From positions 1 to 64,000 of the forward strand of contig NZ_MLAP01000007.1 of the NCBI RefSeq assembly GCF_002272865.1: a stretch of 64,000 nt of DNA, read 5' to 3'. This document shows positions 37,075 to 50,740 of the stretch, piece after piece. How positions within the stretch are numbered: the stretch's first letter is position 1; each line of letters opens with the position of its first letter. The notes under the pieces are model-generated. The model did no database searches and was not told where the DNA came from. It saw only the letters and a list, made by a program, of their open reading frames with translations. Source of the stretch: Helicobacter sp. 12S02634-8. Lineage in GTDB: Bacteria > Campylobacterota > Campylobacteria > Campylobacterales > Helicobacteraceae. The translations under genes were made by a program, and so were the position numbers.

Positions 37075-37740
37075 ATGAAGAAATTATTTGTCAGTGCCAC
37101 AAATACACATATTGGCAAGACCTATGCTAGCTGCTTGTTGAGCGAGTTTTGCAATCAAAGGGGGATAAAAACTATCGTGCTAAAGCCTATTGAAACGGGC
37201 AATCAAGAGGGCGTGGTGCTTGATTGTCATATCCATTGGGAGCAAGGGAAGAGGGTGCTGCCTGATTTGTGCTTAGAAGATGTGAATTTTTATCGTTATA
37301 CCCTGCCTGCTTCGCCTTTTGTCGCGCAAGCAGCAGAGTCAGAAGCTTTGAGGGTGGATTTTGCCTATATCAAGCAAAAAGTTGATACAATGGCTGCCCG
37401 TTGTGATTTTGTCATTATCGAAGGGGCAGGGGGGATTATGGTGCCTATAGATGCATATTCTTGTATGATTGACTTGGCAGAGTATTTGGATACGCATTTG
37501 TTGCTAGTGAGTGGGGATAGGCTTGGTATGATCAATGATTTGCTTTTGAATCGAGAATTTTTGACCTCTAGGGGTATCCCGACTACTTATGCGCTCAATA
37601 TTCGAGATTTTGTATCTTATCAGACAATCAGCAAGCCTTATATCGACTATCTCAATCATACCTCTCCTGATACAATCTACACTCTCCAGACACAGCTTGA
37701 TACGATTGTCAATGCAGTATTTTGTTCATCTAAAAATTAA
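37075..37740 (+). CDS. bioD: Dethiobiotin synthetase
   Basis: Closes the ureido ring of dethiobiotin using ATP and CO2. 221 residues. The P-loop is SATNTHIGKTYAS, with the catalytic Lys in VLKPIETG and the EGAGGIMVPI motif. GAAGGA precedes ATG 37075. Other biotin genes are not in the window. Confidence 0.94.
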   Translation: MKKLFVSATNTHIGKTYASCLLSEFCNQRGIKTIVLKPIETGNQEGVVLDCHIHWEQGKRVLPDLCLEDVNFYRYTLPASPFVAQAAESEALRVDFAYIKQKVDTMAARCDFVIIEGAGGIMVPIDAYSCMIDLAEYLDTHLLLVSGDRLGMINDLLLNREFLTSRGIPTTYALNIRDFVSYQTISKPYIDYLNHTSPDTIYTLQTQLDTIVNAVFCSSKN

Positions 37741-37761
37741 TTTTATTAACGATTGGAGTAA

Positions 37762-37767
37762 TATAAT
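37762..37767 (+). promoter_or_regulatory. -10 element before ibrA
   Basis: TATAAT 62 bases before the ibrA start, preceded by an imperfect TTGGAG at short distance. It gives ibrA/ibrB a transcript separate from bioD. Confidence 0.5.
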
Positions 37768-37829
37768 AAATCAAAAGTTTATTTTCAGAGCAGCTTTTAA
37801 TAGCGAGGTCAAAACAGATAGGGGAATCA

Positions 37830-39155
37830 TTGAAGGCACAGGGTTTGGGGAAAAAATATCGCAAGATTAATGTCTATGAGGCGACACAAGAAAGACTCGA
37901 ATTTATTTTTGCGCATTTTGAGCGCGTTATTGTGAGCTTTTCTGGGGGCAAAGATAGTGGTGTGATGTTGAATTTGGTCTTGGATTATCTCAAAAAGCAT
38001 AAGATTAAAAAAAAGATTATTTTACTTTTTATCGATTTGGAAGCGCAATACACTTACACAATCCAATATATCCAGCGTATGATAGCTGCTAATAGGGAGT
38101 ATTTGGAGGTGCATTGGTGTTGCTTGCCTTTGAATTTGCGTAATGCGACAAGTGTGTTTGATCCTTTTTGGACTTGCTGGGATAGTGAAAATACTGATAA
38201 ATGGGTGCGTGAATACCCTAAGCAGGGCTCTCCTAAAAAGGATTTTTATGTCTGGACTGCAGCAAATCACCCTTTTGATTTTTTTGTCCCAAAAATGGAG
38301 TTTGAAGAATTTACTGCGGAGTTCTTGAAATATTGCGGTAGAGATGGGAAGATGACAGCTTGCTTGGTGGGGATCAGGGCTGATGAGAGTTTCAATCGTT
38401 TCAGGACGATTGCCTCAAGGACTAAAAGGACTCTTTATGGCAAGCAATACACGACACAAGTGGGCAAAGATACGCATATTTATAATGTCTATCCCATTTA
38501 TGACTGGACAACTGAAGATGTATGGATAGGCAATTATCGTTTCAAATGGGATTATAATGAATTGTATGATTTGTTTTATCGGGCGGGTGTTCCCCTTTCG
38601 ATGATGCGAATCTGTCAGCCTTATGGCGATGACCAAAAAAATGGCTTGAATCTTTTCCGTATTATCGAGCCCAAAACTTGGATTGGTGTTGTCAATCGCG
38701 TGAGTGGGGCGAATTTTGGCAATATTTATTGCAAGGATAAAATTGTCGGTTATTATGATGTCAAGCTACCGAGTGGGCATACTTGGAAGAGCTATACTAA
38801 AATGCTTTTATCGACCTTGCCTAGAGGCTTGAGAGAGCATTACACAGAACGTTTTATCAAGTTTATCCGTTATTGGCACAAAAAGGGCTGTTATATCAGC
38901 GAAGAGGGGAGGAAACTAGAGGGGGTCAAGTCCAAAAATAGGCTCAATTCTAGGGGCAAGGAGCTTTTTGTCTTTACAAAAATCCTTGATTGTGCGCCCA
39001 AAAAGATTGAAGCAGCCAAAGAAGCCCTGACTTGGAAGCGTATGGCTGTTTGTATCATCAAAAATGATGTGTTGTGCCGTGGTCTGAGCTTTGGTCAGAC
39101 TAAAGAGCAACGTTATAAGGTCGCTAAGATTATGGAAAAATATCAAAAACTTTAA
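37830..39155 (+). CDS. ibrA: IbrA-like PAPS reductase-family ATPase (DUF3440)
   Basis: 441 residues. The N-type ATP pyrophosphatase P-loop SFSGGKDSG lies at residues 36-44. Later blocks include FIDLEAQYTYTIQYIQRM, then WCCLPLNLRNATSVFDPFW, and CLVGIRADESFNRF, all typical of IbrA/DUF3440. The start is TTG 37830 after AGGGGA. ATG is absent nearby. In E. coli IbrA and IbrB regulate immunoglobulin-binding proteins, but their chemistry is unknown. The fold is related to DndC of DNA phosphorothioation. The ParB-like partner ibrB follows 23 bases later. Confidence 0.85.
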   Translation: MKAQGLGKKYRKINVYEATQERLEFIFAHFERVIVSFSGGKDSGVMLNLVLDYLKKHKIKKKIILLFIDLEAQYTYTIQYIQRMIAANREYLEVHWCCLPLNLRNATSVFDPFWTCWDSENTDKWVREYPKQGSPKKDFYVWTAANHPFDFFVPKMEFEEFTAEFLKYCGRDGKMTACLVGIRADESFNRFRTIASRTKRTLYGKQYTTQVGKDTHIYNVYPIYDWTTEDVWIGNYRFKWDYNELYDLFYRAGVPLSMMRICQPYGDDQKNGLNLFRIIEPKTWIGVVNRVSGANFGNIYCKDKIVGYYDVKLPSGHTWKSYTKMLLSTLPRGLREHYTERFIKFIRYWHKKGCYISEEGRKLEGVKSKNRLNSRGKELFVFTKILDCAPKKIEAAKEALTWKRMAVCIIKNDVLCRGLSFGQTKEQRYKVAKIMEKYQKL

Positions 39156-39178
39156 AATTTATTCAAGGAAAACAATCG

Positions 39179-39715
39179 ATGGAAACATTATCTCCCCAAT
39201 TCCCCCAAGGCTTTAAATCCCCTGTGTATCGAGTCATGGCCGTGCCATTTGAAAAAATCCACTCCAATGCTTATAATCCCAATCATATCGCTACACCTGA
39301 GATGGTCTTGCTCTATCAGTCCATACTCAATGATGGCTATACAATGCCTATTGTGTGCTATTACATCAGCTCTGATGATACATATGAAATTGTTGATGGT
39401 TTCCATCGATATTTAATCATGCGCGAACATCGGGATATTTATGAGCGTGAGGGTGGGCTTTTGCCTGTTGTGGTGATCGATAAAGATATTTCCCATCGCA
39501 TGGCCTCTACGATTCGGCACAATCGCGCTAGAGGGAGCCACTCTGTGGAATTAATGCAAAAGATTGTATCAGAGCTGATTGAGGGAGGGAAAAGCGATGA
39601 GTGGATCATTAAAAATATCGGTATGGATTCTGATGAATTGCTGCGCTTGAAGCAAGTGAGTGGGCTGAGTTCGCTTTTTTCTGATAAAGAGTTTTCTAAA
39701 AGCTGGGTCGTGTGA
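39179..39715 (+). CDS. ibrB: IbrB-like ParB-domain protein
   Basis: 178 residues of the ParB/IbrB N-terminal fold: FEKIHSNAYNPNHI (box I-like), IVDGFHRYLIMREH (GxHR, box II) and STIRHNRARGSHS (box III). These are nucleotide-binding residues in ParB-type CTPases and ATPases. No HTH domain for DNA binding is evident beyond about residue 120-175. It is the constant partner of IbrA. The pair lies immediately upstream of an m5C methyltransferase with its own promoter. Confidence 0.85.
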   Translation: METLSPQFPQGFKSPVYRVMAVPFEKIHSNAYNPNHIATPEMVLLYQSILNDGYTMPIVCYYISSDDTYEIVDGFHRYLIMREHRDIYEREGGLLPVVVIDKDISHRMASTIRHNRARGSHSVELMQKIVSELIEGGKSDEWIIKNIGMDSDELLRLKQVSGLSSLFSDKEFSKSWVV

Positions 39716-39720
39716 TGTGT

Positions 39721-39726
39721 TATAAT
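39721..39726 (+). promoter_or_regulatory. Extended -10 of the m5C restriction-modification unit
   Basis: TG-T-TATAAT just after the ibrB stop codon. Predicted transcript start is near 39733, inside the palindrome that follows. The UTR is about 75 bases long. Confidence 0.6.
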
Positions 39727-39729
39727 TTT

Positions 39730-39798
39730 GCCCTTAAGGGCTAAGGGCAGCAAGGACAGCTTTGAGAGCTATCAGTGATAGCCTTGAATCAGTGATAG
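39730..39798 (+). promoter_or_regulatory. Operator-like palindromes between promoter and methyltransferase gene
   Basis: GCCCTTAAGGGC (39730-39741) is a perfect 12-base palindrome at the predicted transcription start. CTATCA-G-TGATAG (39769-39781) is a perfect odd palindrome, and its core ATCAGTGATAG is repeated at 39788-39798, 17 bases on, touching the GGAG ribosome site. Such an array suits autoregulation by the HTH domain at the N-terminus of the methyltransferase, by analogy with M.SsoII-type enzymes. Function is inferred. Confidence 0.5.
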
Positions 39799-39806
39799 GA
39801 GTTTAG

Positions 39807-41102
39807 GTGGAGTCGCAGATAAAAGAAGCTTTAAGTATTCAGCAAGCAGCGGCATTGTCAAATTTATCCATTAAAAATATTCGGCGTGAGGTTGCAAGCA
39901 ATTCATTTTTATCTCTACGCAAAAATGGCAAGATTTTAGTCGATAGAGATTCGTTCATGGCTTGGCAAAATCAGCAATCCCATCTCCAAAGAGAGCATAC
40001 AAACTCCAAAAGGCGCCCTGATTGGGGCAAACAAAATAAGCAAAATAGGCAAAATGATAGGGTGCATTGGATTGAAATCGAGCAAGAAATGAGGGAAATT
40101 GATGGTTGGAAAACAGAGCTTGATCATCGGTTCAATTGCATTGATTTGTTTTCAGGCGCAGGGGGGCTTTCTTGTGGTCTGATGATGGCTGGGTTTGGGC
40201 CATTGGCTAGTGCTGAAATCATGCCCGAGGCCATTGAAACATATCAGAATAATTTTAAGCATTTTAGAGGTCAGCACAAGGATTTTGTTTTCAAAGACAT
40301 CACACAAGATAGAGTCAAGCAAGATTTAATCAATTCTGTGCGACCATATCATATACATTTGATTGCAGGGGGCTTCCCTTGTCAGGGCTTTTCGATGGCA
40401 GGTCATCGGATCGTTTGCGATCAGAGAAATTCTTTGTATTTAGAGATGTTAGATGTCGTGAGTAAAATATTGCCTGATTTTGTGCTGATGGAAAATGTCG
40501 AGGGTTTGCGCTCTATGTTGGGCGGGGAGATTGAGAAAAAAATCATCGAAGATTATAAAAAAATCGGATATGCAATCAATATAACCACGCTCAATGCTGC
40601 TGATTATGGTGTCCCGCAGACTCGCAAACGCGTTATTTTTATCGGTAATAAATTGGGCTTGACAAACTACCACCCCAAGCCATTTTTGCCCCCTCAAAAC
40701 CATAAAACCGTAGCAGATGCTGTGGGCAGATTTGTCGATATGCCAGAGGATAAATCCATCAACCATATCATGACCAAGCACGCCCCTGATATGCTAGAGC
40801 GGATCAAGAAATTAGAGATAGGCAAAAGTCTTTATGGGAATTATAGCGACGCTTGGAAAAAGGTGGCTTGGGATAAGCCATCTTGCACGGTTAAAGAAAA
40901 TCACGGCGGGGTGAATATCCACCCTTTACTCAATCGAGTGATGACCCCTAGAGAATTAGCAGCTTTGCAGAGTTTCCCTGATGATTTTATCTTTTATGGT
41001 TCTAAAAAATGGCAATTGGTCCAAATCGGCAATGCTGTCCCGCCATTATTGGGAAAAGCCATCGGCCTAGCCATCATCAAATCTCTCAAAGAACGCACAT
41101 GA
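39807..41102 (+). CDS. DNA (cytosine-5) methyltransferase with N-terminal HTH
   Basis: 431 residues from GTG 39807 with GGAG upstream. Residues 8-52 (SIQQAAALSNLSIKNIRREV ... ILVDRDSFMAW) form an excisionase/MerR-like helix-turn-helix. The m5C core follows: CIDLFSGAGGLS (motif I, 111-122), GGFPCQGFS with catalytic Cys192 (IV), MENVEGL (VI), PQTRKRVIFIG (VIII) and VQIGNAVPP (X). The recognition sequence cannot be read from the protein. The next gene overlaps by ATGA and is probably the cognate nuclease. Confidence 0.9.
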   Translation: MESQIKEALSIQQAAALSNLSIKNIRREVASNSFLSLRKNGKILVDRDSFMAWQNQQSHLQREHTNSKRRPDWGKQNKQNRQNDRVHWIEIEQEMREIDGWKTELDHRFNCIDLFSGAGGLSCGLMMAGFGPLASAEIMPEAIETYQNNFKHFRGQHKDFVFKDITQDRVKQDLINSVRPYHIHLIAGGFPCQGFSMAGHRIVCDQRNSLYLEMLDVVSKILPDFVLMENVEGLRSMLGGEIEKKIIEDYKKIGYAINITTLNAADYGVPQTRKRVIFIGNKLGLTNYHPKPFLPPQNHKTVADAVGRFVDMPEDKSINHIMTKHAPDMLERIKKLEIGKSLYGNYSDAWKKVAWDKPSCTVKENHGGVNIHPLLNRVMTPRELAALQSFPDDFIFYGSKKWQLVQIGNAVPPLLGKAIGLAIIKSLKERT

Positions 41103-41782
41103 ATCAATACGCACACCATTGCAGATGGGTCAAGGATAAAATCACTGAATTTGCAACGACTATATTTAAAGTTTATGGCAATGAACTCGTGCTAAAACTA
41201 GAGGATTATAATTTATTGAGTAATGAAAATAATTGCCTTGAAAGCTCCACAGCGCTAGGTTTTATCATCGAGGAATTTTTGATTTCAAAACTCGAAGTAT
41301 TCACTCAAGACAATAAGGATTTTTGTATCAAAAGAGCTATAGATAATACAGCCATAAATCATAGCTATGACTGCTATTGCAAATATAAAGATATATTGTT
41401 TATGATCAATATTAAAACAGAAAAAAATAGTTCAAATAATAATGCAATATCAGCTATAAATATATTACATAATGACTATTGCAGTGATAAGGAGCAGATA
41501 AAGGCATATTTGGTATTTAAAGTTTATTACAAATATGGTCTTTCAAGGCGCAAACAAGAAAGGGCTTTGATTATCCAAAATATAGATACTTTTTATTTAG
41601 AAGAGATTGATTTTAGTGCAGGACATAAGCAAGATTATAGAAATTGGAGTGGGGTTTTTAAAGGACAATCTGGCAGATTGCAAATTAGCAAGAAGTTCAA
41701 ACAAGATAATCAAGTAGATTTTCAGAAAATCTCTTATGAGATTACTTATAATTTTATCCAAGGGATATTTGAGTCTTGCTAG
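41099..41782 (+). CDS. Probable type II restriction endonuclease (cognate of m5C methyltransferase)
   Basis: 227 residues from ATG 41099 (ATGA overlap with the methyltransferase). A longer in-frame extension lies inside the methyltransferase gene and is not used. I do not recognise the family. NHSYDCYCKYKDILFMINIK followed by TEKN could be the D...(N/D)xK core of a PD-(D/E)xK fold. The DNA is clearly more AT-rich than the methyltransferase gene. The role is assigned from position: a small gene tightly coupled to a modification enzyme. Confidence 0.6.
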   Translation: MNQYAHHCRWVKDKITEFATTIFKVYGNELVLKLEDYNLLSNENNCLESSTALGFIIEEFLISKLEVFTQDNKDFCIKRAIDNTAINHSYDCYCKYKDILFMINIKTEKNSSNNNAISAINILHNDYCSDKEQIKAYLVFKVYYKYGLSRRKQERALIIQNIDTFYLEEIDFSAGHKQDYRNWSGVFKGQSGRLQISKKFKQDNQVDFQKISYEITYNFIQGIFESC

Positions 41783-41801
41783 GTGCTTTGCACACCATTG
41801 C

Positions 41802-41837
41802 AAGGGCAATTTTGCAATATTTTATCTTGCCTTGCCC

Positions 41838-41839
<2 letters not shown>
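41802..41839. terminator. Convergent hairpin between restriction genes
   Basis: AAGGGCAA (41802-41809) and TTGCCCTT (41832-41839) are a perfect 8-base inverted repeat between the ends of two convergent genes. The second arm overlaps the minus-strand stop codon. T-rich sequence follows on neither side for more than a few bases, so efficiency is unclear. Confidence 0.5.
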
Positions 41840-46771
<4,932 letters not shown>

Positions 46772-46847
46772 AGAAATTGCTGTCCTTATTCGTTAATTTA
46801 AGCATATATTAAGATTCAATTATGCCACAGAAGAATTTAAAAAGCAC

Positions 46848-46874
46848 TAAAGCAATTTTTTAAAGTGCCGATAT
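46848..46874 (+). promoter_or_regulatory. Sigma-28 (FliA) promoter of flaA
   Basis: TAAA (46848-46851), a 15-base spacer, then GCCGATAT (46867-46874). This matches the flagellar class 3 consensus TAAA-N15-GCCGATAA at all but one position. It lies about 50 bases before the flaA ATG. Confidence 0.88.
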
Positions 46875-46925
46875 GGTATGCAACCAAGCAAGGAAGCTTT
46901 GGATAAAATAACAAGGAGTTACACA

Positions 46926-48476
46926 ATGGCTTTTCAAGTCAATACAAACATCAACGCACTGAACGCACACGCACAGGCTGTAAATACACAAATCAACATC
47001 AAGAATTCTTTAGAAAAGTTGAGCTCAGGTCTTCGTATTAACAAGGCTGCAGATGACGCTTCTGGTATGATTATCGCTGATAGCTTGCGATCACAAGCGA
47101 GTGCTTTGGGTCAAGCGATCCAAAATACCAATGATGGTATGGGGATTATTCAGATTGCTGATAAGGCGATGGATGAGCAGCTTAAAATCCTTGATACTAT
47201 CAAGGTCAAAGCAACGCAAGCTGCACAAGATGGCCAGACAACTGAGTCAAGAAAGGCAATCCAATCTGATATTATTCGCTTGATCCAAGGGCTTGATAAT
47301 ATCGGTAATACCACTTCATACAATGGTCAAGCACTGCTTTCAGGTCAATTCACAAATAAAGAATTCCAAGTTGGGGCGTATTCGAATCAAAGTATCAAGG
47401 CCACTATTGGGTCGGCAACTTCTGATAAAATCGGTCAAGTAAGAATCAGCACAGGGGCATTGATTACAGCTTCAGGCGATGTGAGTATTACCTTCAAACA
47501 AGTAGATGGCGTGAATAATGTCAAGCTTGAGGCAGTCAAAATCTCTACTTCAGCAGGCACAGGTCTAGGAGTCCTCGCTGAGGTCATCAATAAAAACACC
47601 AATGCCACAGGGATCAGAGCACAAGCAAATGTTATCACAACTTCTGATCAGGCTATCATGTCAGGGAATCTTTCAGGTGTTGTTATCAATGGGATTGCTT
47701 TGGGCGATATTGTGGGTATCAAGCGCAATGACAGCGATGGTAGGTTGGTCGCAGCTTTCAATGCGATCACTTCAGAAACAGGCGTTGAAGCTTATACAGA
47801 TATTAATGGTCGTTTGAATCTAAGAAGTGTCGATGGGCGAGGGATCAACTTCAAGACAGTTGCTCCTACAGCAGGTGCAAATGGCACGACTCCTCCAGCA
47901 GCTATCACTTCTGTCAATGGCGGTCAAGATGTCAATACAGGCTCTACTAACTTCGGTCGCTTGTCTTTGAGCCGATTGGACGCGAGGGATATTGTGGTGC
48001 TTTCATCTGCAGAATCCACAGCAGGGGGCTTTTCAGCCATTGGCTTTGGTAGCGCGCAAGTCGCACAGACCACAGTTAACCTAAGAGATGTTACAGGGAA
48101 TTTCAACGCTAATGTCAAATCAGCTTCAGGCGCAAACTACAATGCAGTCATTGCAAGCGGGAATACAAGCCTTGGCGCAGGGGTTACAACACTCAAAGGT
48201 GCGATGGTGGTTATGGATATTGCTGAATCAGCGCAAAAAATGCTTGATAAAATCCGTGCTGATTTGGGTTCTGTCCAAGGGCAAATGATTAGCACCGTGA
48301 ATAATATCACGATCACACAAGTCAATGTCAAAGCTGCTGAATCTCAAATCCGTGAAGTGGATTTTGCTCAAGAGTCTGCTGATTTCAATAAATATAGTAT
48401 CTTAGCGCAGTCAGGAAGCTATGCAATGTCGCAAGCAAACGCTGTGCAACAAAATATTCTAAGACTACTTAGCTAG
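46926..48476 (+). CDS. flaA: Flagellin A
   Basis: Main filament flagellin. 516 residues from ATG 46926, with AAGGAG upstream. A 16-residue longer frame is not needed. N-terminal D0/D1 begins [18 protein letters not shown] and includes [18 protein letters not shown]-terminal D1/D0 ends [18 protein letters not shown]. The central D2/D3 domains are close to H. pylori FlaA, and the length is close to its 510. Driven by the sigma-28 promoter. The neighbour magIII is conserved with H. pylori (flaA-magIII). Confidence 0.97.
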   Translation: MAFQVNTNINALNAHAQAVNTQINIKNSLEKLSSGLRINKAADDASGMIIADSLRSQASALGQAIQNTNDGMGIIQIADKAMDEQLKILDTIKVKATQAAQDGQTTESRKAIQSDIIRLIQGLDNIGNTTSYNGQALLSGQFTNKEFQVGAYSNQSIKATIGSATSDKIGQVRISTGALITASGDVSITFKQVDGVNNVKLEAVKISTSAGTGLGVLAEVINKNTNATGIRAQANVITTSDQAIMSGNLSGVVINGIALGDIVGIKRNDSDGRLVAAFNAITSETGVEAYTDINGRLNLRSVDGRGINFKTVAPTAGANGTTPPAAITSVNGGQDVNTGSTNFGRLSLSRLDARDIVVLSSAESTAGGFSAIGFGSAQVAQTTVNLRDVTGNFNANVKSASGANYNAVIASGNTSLGAGVTTLKGAMVVMDIAESAQKMLDKIRADLGSVQGQMISTVNNITITQVNVKAAESQIREVDFAQESADFNKYSILAQSGSYAMSQANAVQQNILRLLS

Positions 48477-48747
48477 TTTCAAGCTAGGCTAGTTTCTTCT
48501 TTTGGCTTCTTTGTCCCTTTGGTCTTAGCTCAGAAAGTCTAAGCCCAAAAGGGGCGAGGGAGTCAAGCTTTTGATTTTCTATTATTTAATTCTCTATTAT
48601 TTAATTTTTTATATTGCCCTCCTTATTTTATACCTCTTTTTATGCCCCCCCATTTTTTTTATTTTTTAAAGTTGTGGTTTTGATTTGTTATCAAAGTCAG
48701 GAGTGGGTGCGAAAATGCTAAAATTTGAGTAAAAATTTTGGAGAGTG

Positions 48748-49404
48748 ATGGGTATGTTTGAGAGTTATGAAATTTTAGTGGCTTTAAAAAAGCTTGATTT
48801 ACTCAAAAATCACCCCGAGTGGTATTGGCCAGGTGCGGGGACTTTTGAGGTCGTGGTTGGGGCAGTGCTGACTCAAAATACTAAATGGGAAAATGTAGAA
48901 AAGTCTTTGCAGTCTTTGCGCCAAGCAGGGATTTTATCTGGCCATCAGAGTTTGGAGCATATCGCAGGGCTTTCTTGTGAGGTGCTAGGTTCTCATATCG
49001 TATCTAGTGGGTTTTATAACCAAAAAAGTATGCGGCTTATTGTGTTGTGTCAGAATATTTTGCGGGATTTTGGGGGGTTTGAATCTTTTGTTTTGGGAGT
49101 GGATAGGGAGTGGTTGCTTGCTCAAAAGGGTATCGGAAAAGAAAGCGCAGATTCTATCTTGAACTATGCTTGCGCTAGGGAAGTGATGGTAGTGGATAAA
49201 TATACTTATAAATTTCTTTGTGCGTTGGGGATAGAGATCCCTGATTATGATGAATTGCAGATGTGGTTTCAAAGGGGCATTGAGCAAAATCTCTCAGAAG
49301 TCTTTGTGCTCTATGGCAAAAAAATGCCTTTGGCACAAATTTATGCACGATTTCACGGCAAAATAGTAGAATTTTCTAAAAAGAAACTCAAATTGGAGTT
49401 GTGA
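48748..49404 (+). CDS. magIII: 3-methyladenine DNA glycosylase III
   Basis: Endonuclease III-superfamily glycosylase removing 3-methyladenine. 218 residues from ATG 48748 (GGAG five bases upstream). An ATG at 48754 is the alternative. GTFEVVVGAVLTQNTKWENV, the helix-hairpin-helix LLAQKGIGKESADSILNYA and catalytic-region VVDKYTYKFL are visible. It lacks the C-terminal iron-sulfur Cys cluster, as expected for MagIII. It follows flaA as in H. pylori. The 270-base gap between them holds no recognisable gene. Confidence 0.93.
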   Translation: MGMFESYEILVALKKLDLLKNHPEWYWPGAGTFEVVVGAVLTQNTKWENVEKSLQSLRQAGILSGHQSLEHIAGLSCEVLGSHIVSSGFYNQKSMRLIVLCQNILRDFGGFESFVLGVDREWLLAQKGIGKESADSILNYACAREVMVVDKYTYKFLCALGIEIPDYDELQMWFQRGIEQNLSEVFVLYGKKMPLAQIYARFHGKIVEFSKKKLKLEL

Positions 49405-50720
49405 TGATTGCAGAACCTTTAGAGATTTTTACCCAAATCGCCCATATCCCCCACTCAAGCTTCCAGACAGAAGAGATGTTTGATTATATTTGCGCGTTTG
49501 CTAAAAAATGTGGCTATGCAGTCCAGAGTGATGGGGCTAAAAATATCCACGCATACACAGCGCACAAGCCCAAGCTCTGTTTCCAGTCCCATTATGATAT
49601 GGTCGGGGTGGGGCAAGCGCATAAGCCTTTGGAGTTGTATGAAGAAAATGGATTTTTGAGGGCTAAAAACTCTTCTTTGGGTGCAGATAATGGCATAGGG
49701 GTTGCGTTGCAGCTTTATATGATGCAAAAATATCACGATCTAGAATTTTTATTTACCAACAACGAAGAGGTTGGACTTTTGGGCGCTAGGGGTTTGGAGC
49801 TAGCGATTAGAAGTGAGCAGATTATCAATTTAGATAGTGAAACTTTTGGGCAGATTGTGCTTGGTTGCGCAGGGGGCTATGATATGCATATTGTCTTTGA
49901 TTTGCCCCAAGATATGACCTCTTATCCACATAGCTATGCTATCAGCACAAAGGGCTTTAAAGGCGGGCATAGCGGCATTGATATCGATAAAAATATCAAA
50001 AATGCTATTGTCGCACTCATGGAGGGGATTAGAGGGATTGATGGGGGGATTTGCGCTTTGAGTGCTGGAGAGAAGATGAACGCTATCCCTGTGGGGGCGA
50101 GTGTGGTCTTGCATACGCACGAAACGCTCCAAACGCTTTATAGCAAGCTAGATTGTGAAGAATTTTTGATAGAAGAGTTGGCAGTTTGTGGGGAGGTGTA
50201 TCAAAAAGATATTTTGGTAAAATTTGTTTTAGGCTTAGGCAATGGCGTGCGTTATCAGAATAGCACAGGCGTGCTTGATTCTATAAATATTTCTTTACTC
50301 AAGCAAACAAACGCTCAAGTCAAGGTTTCTTTGATGGGGCGTGCGAATACTCAAGCCTTGCTAGATACAAATCTTTCTGATACAAAAAAGTTAGCTTTAT
50401 CCCTCCAAGCAAATGCGAAGATTTCTATCGAGGATTTTTATCCACCTTGGGAGTGCAGTATCAGCGAGGGGGATTTATTGTTAGAGCAGGTCAAAAAATC
50501 TTTTGCGCCTTATGCTGTGCAGATATGTCAGATCCACGCAGGGCTTGAGTGCGGGATATTGCAAGAAAGGCTTGCGTGTTTGGGGGTCAAAAATCTCAAA
50601 ATACTCTCCATTGGTCCTACGATTATTGCTCCACATTCTTTGGGTGAGCGTTTGGATTTGGAGGATTTTAAAAAGTTTTTTAGAGTGTTGGAGCATTTGG
50701 TAGAAAATTATAAAATATAG
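49404..50720 (+). CDS. pepD: Aminoacyl-histidine dipeptidase (M20 family)
   Basis: Zinc peptidase cleaving Xaa-His and related dipeptides in the cytoplasm. 438 residues from ATG 49404, overlapping the magIII stop (TGATG). Zinc ligands and catalytic residues of the family are visible: CFQSHYDMVGVG, SLGADNGIG, FTNNEEVGLLGA, INLDSE and the GGHSGIDI of the lid domain. The C-terminal IGPTIIAPHSLGERL contains the final His ligand. Confidence 0.9.
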   Translation: MIAEPLEIFTQIAHIPHSSFQTEEMFDYICAFAKKCGYAVQSDGAKNIHAYTAHKPKLCFQSHYDMVGVGQAHKPLELYEENGFLRAKNSSLGADNGIGVALQLYMMQKYHDLEFLFTNNEEVGLLGARGLELAIRSEQIINLDSETFGQIVLGCAGGYDMHIVFDLPQDMTSYPHSYAISTKGFKGGHSGIDIDKNIKNAIVALMEGIRGIDGGICALSAGEKMNAIPVGASVVLHTHETLQTLYSKLDCEEFLIEELAVCGEVYQKDILVKFVLGLGNGVRYQNSTGVLDSINISLLKQTNAQVKVSLMGRANTQALLDTNLSDTKKLALSLQANAKISIEDFYPPWECSISEGDLLLEQVKKSFAPYAVQICQIHAGLECGILQERLACLGVKNLKILSIGPTIIAPHSLGERLDLEDFKKFFRVLEHLVENYKI

Positions 50721-50740
50721 TTTTGATTAGGGGTGAGATA

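Noticed and set aside
41009-41098. Longer N-terminus for the nuclease gene
   Set aside because: The 30 extra residues come from the coding region of the methyltransferase in another frame and lack a ribosome site.
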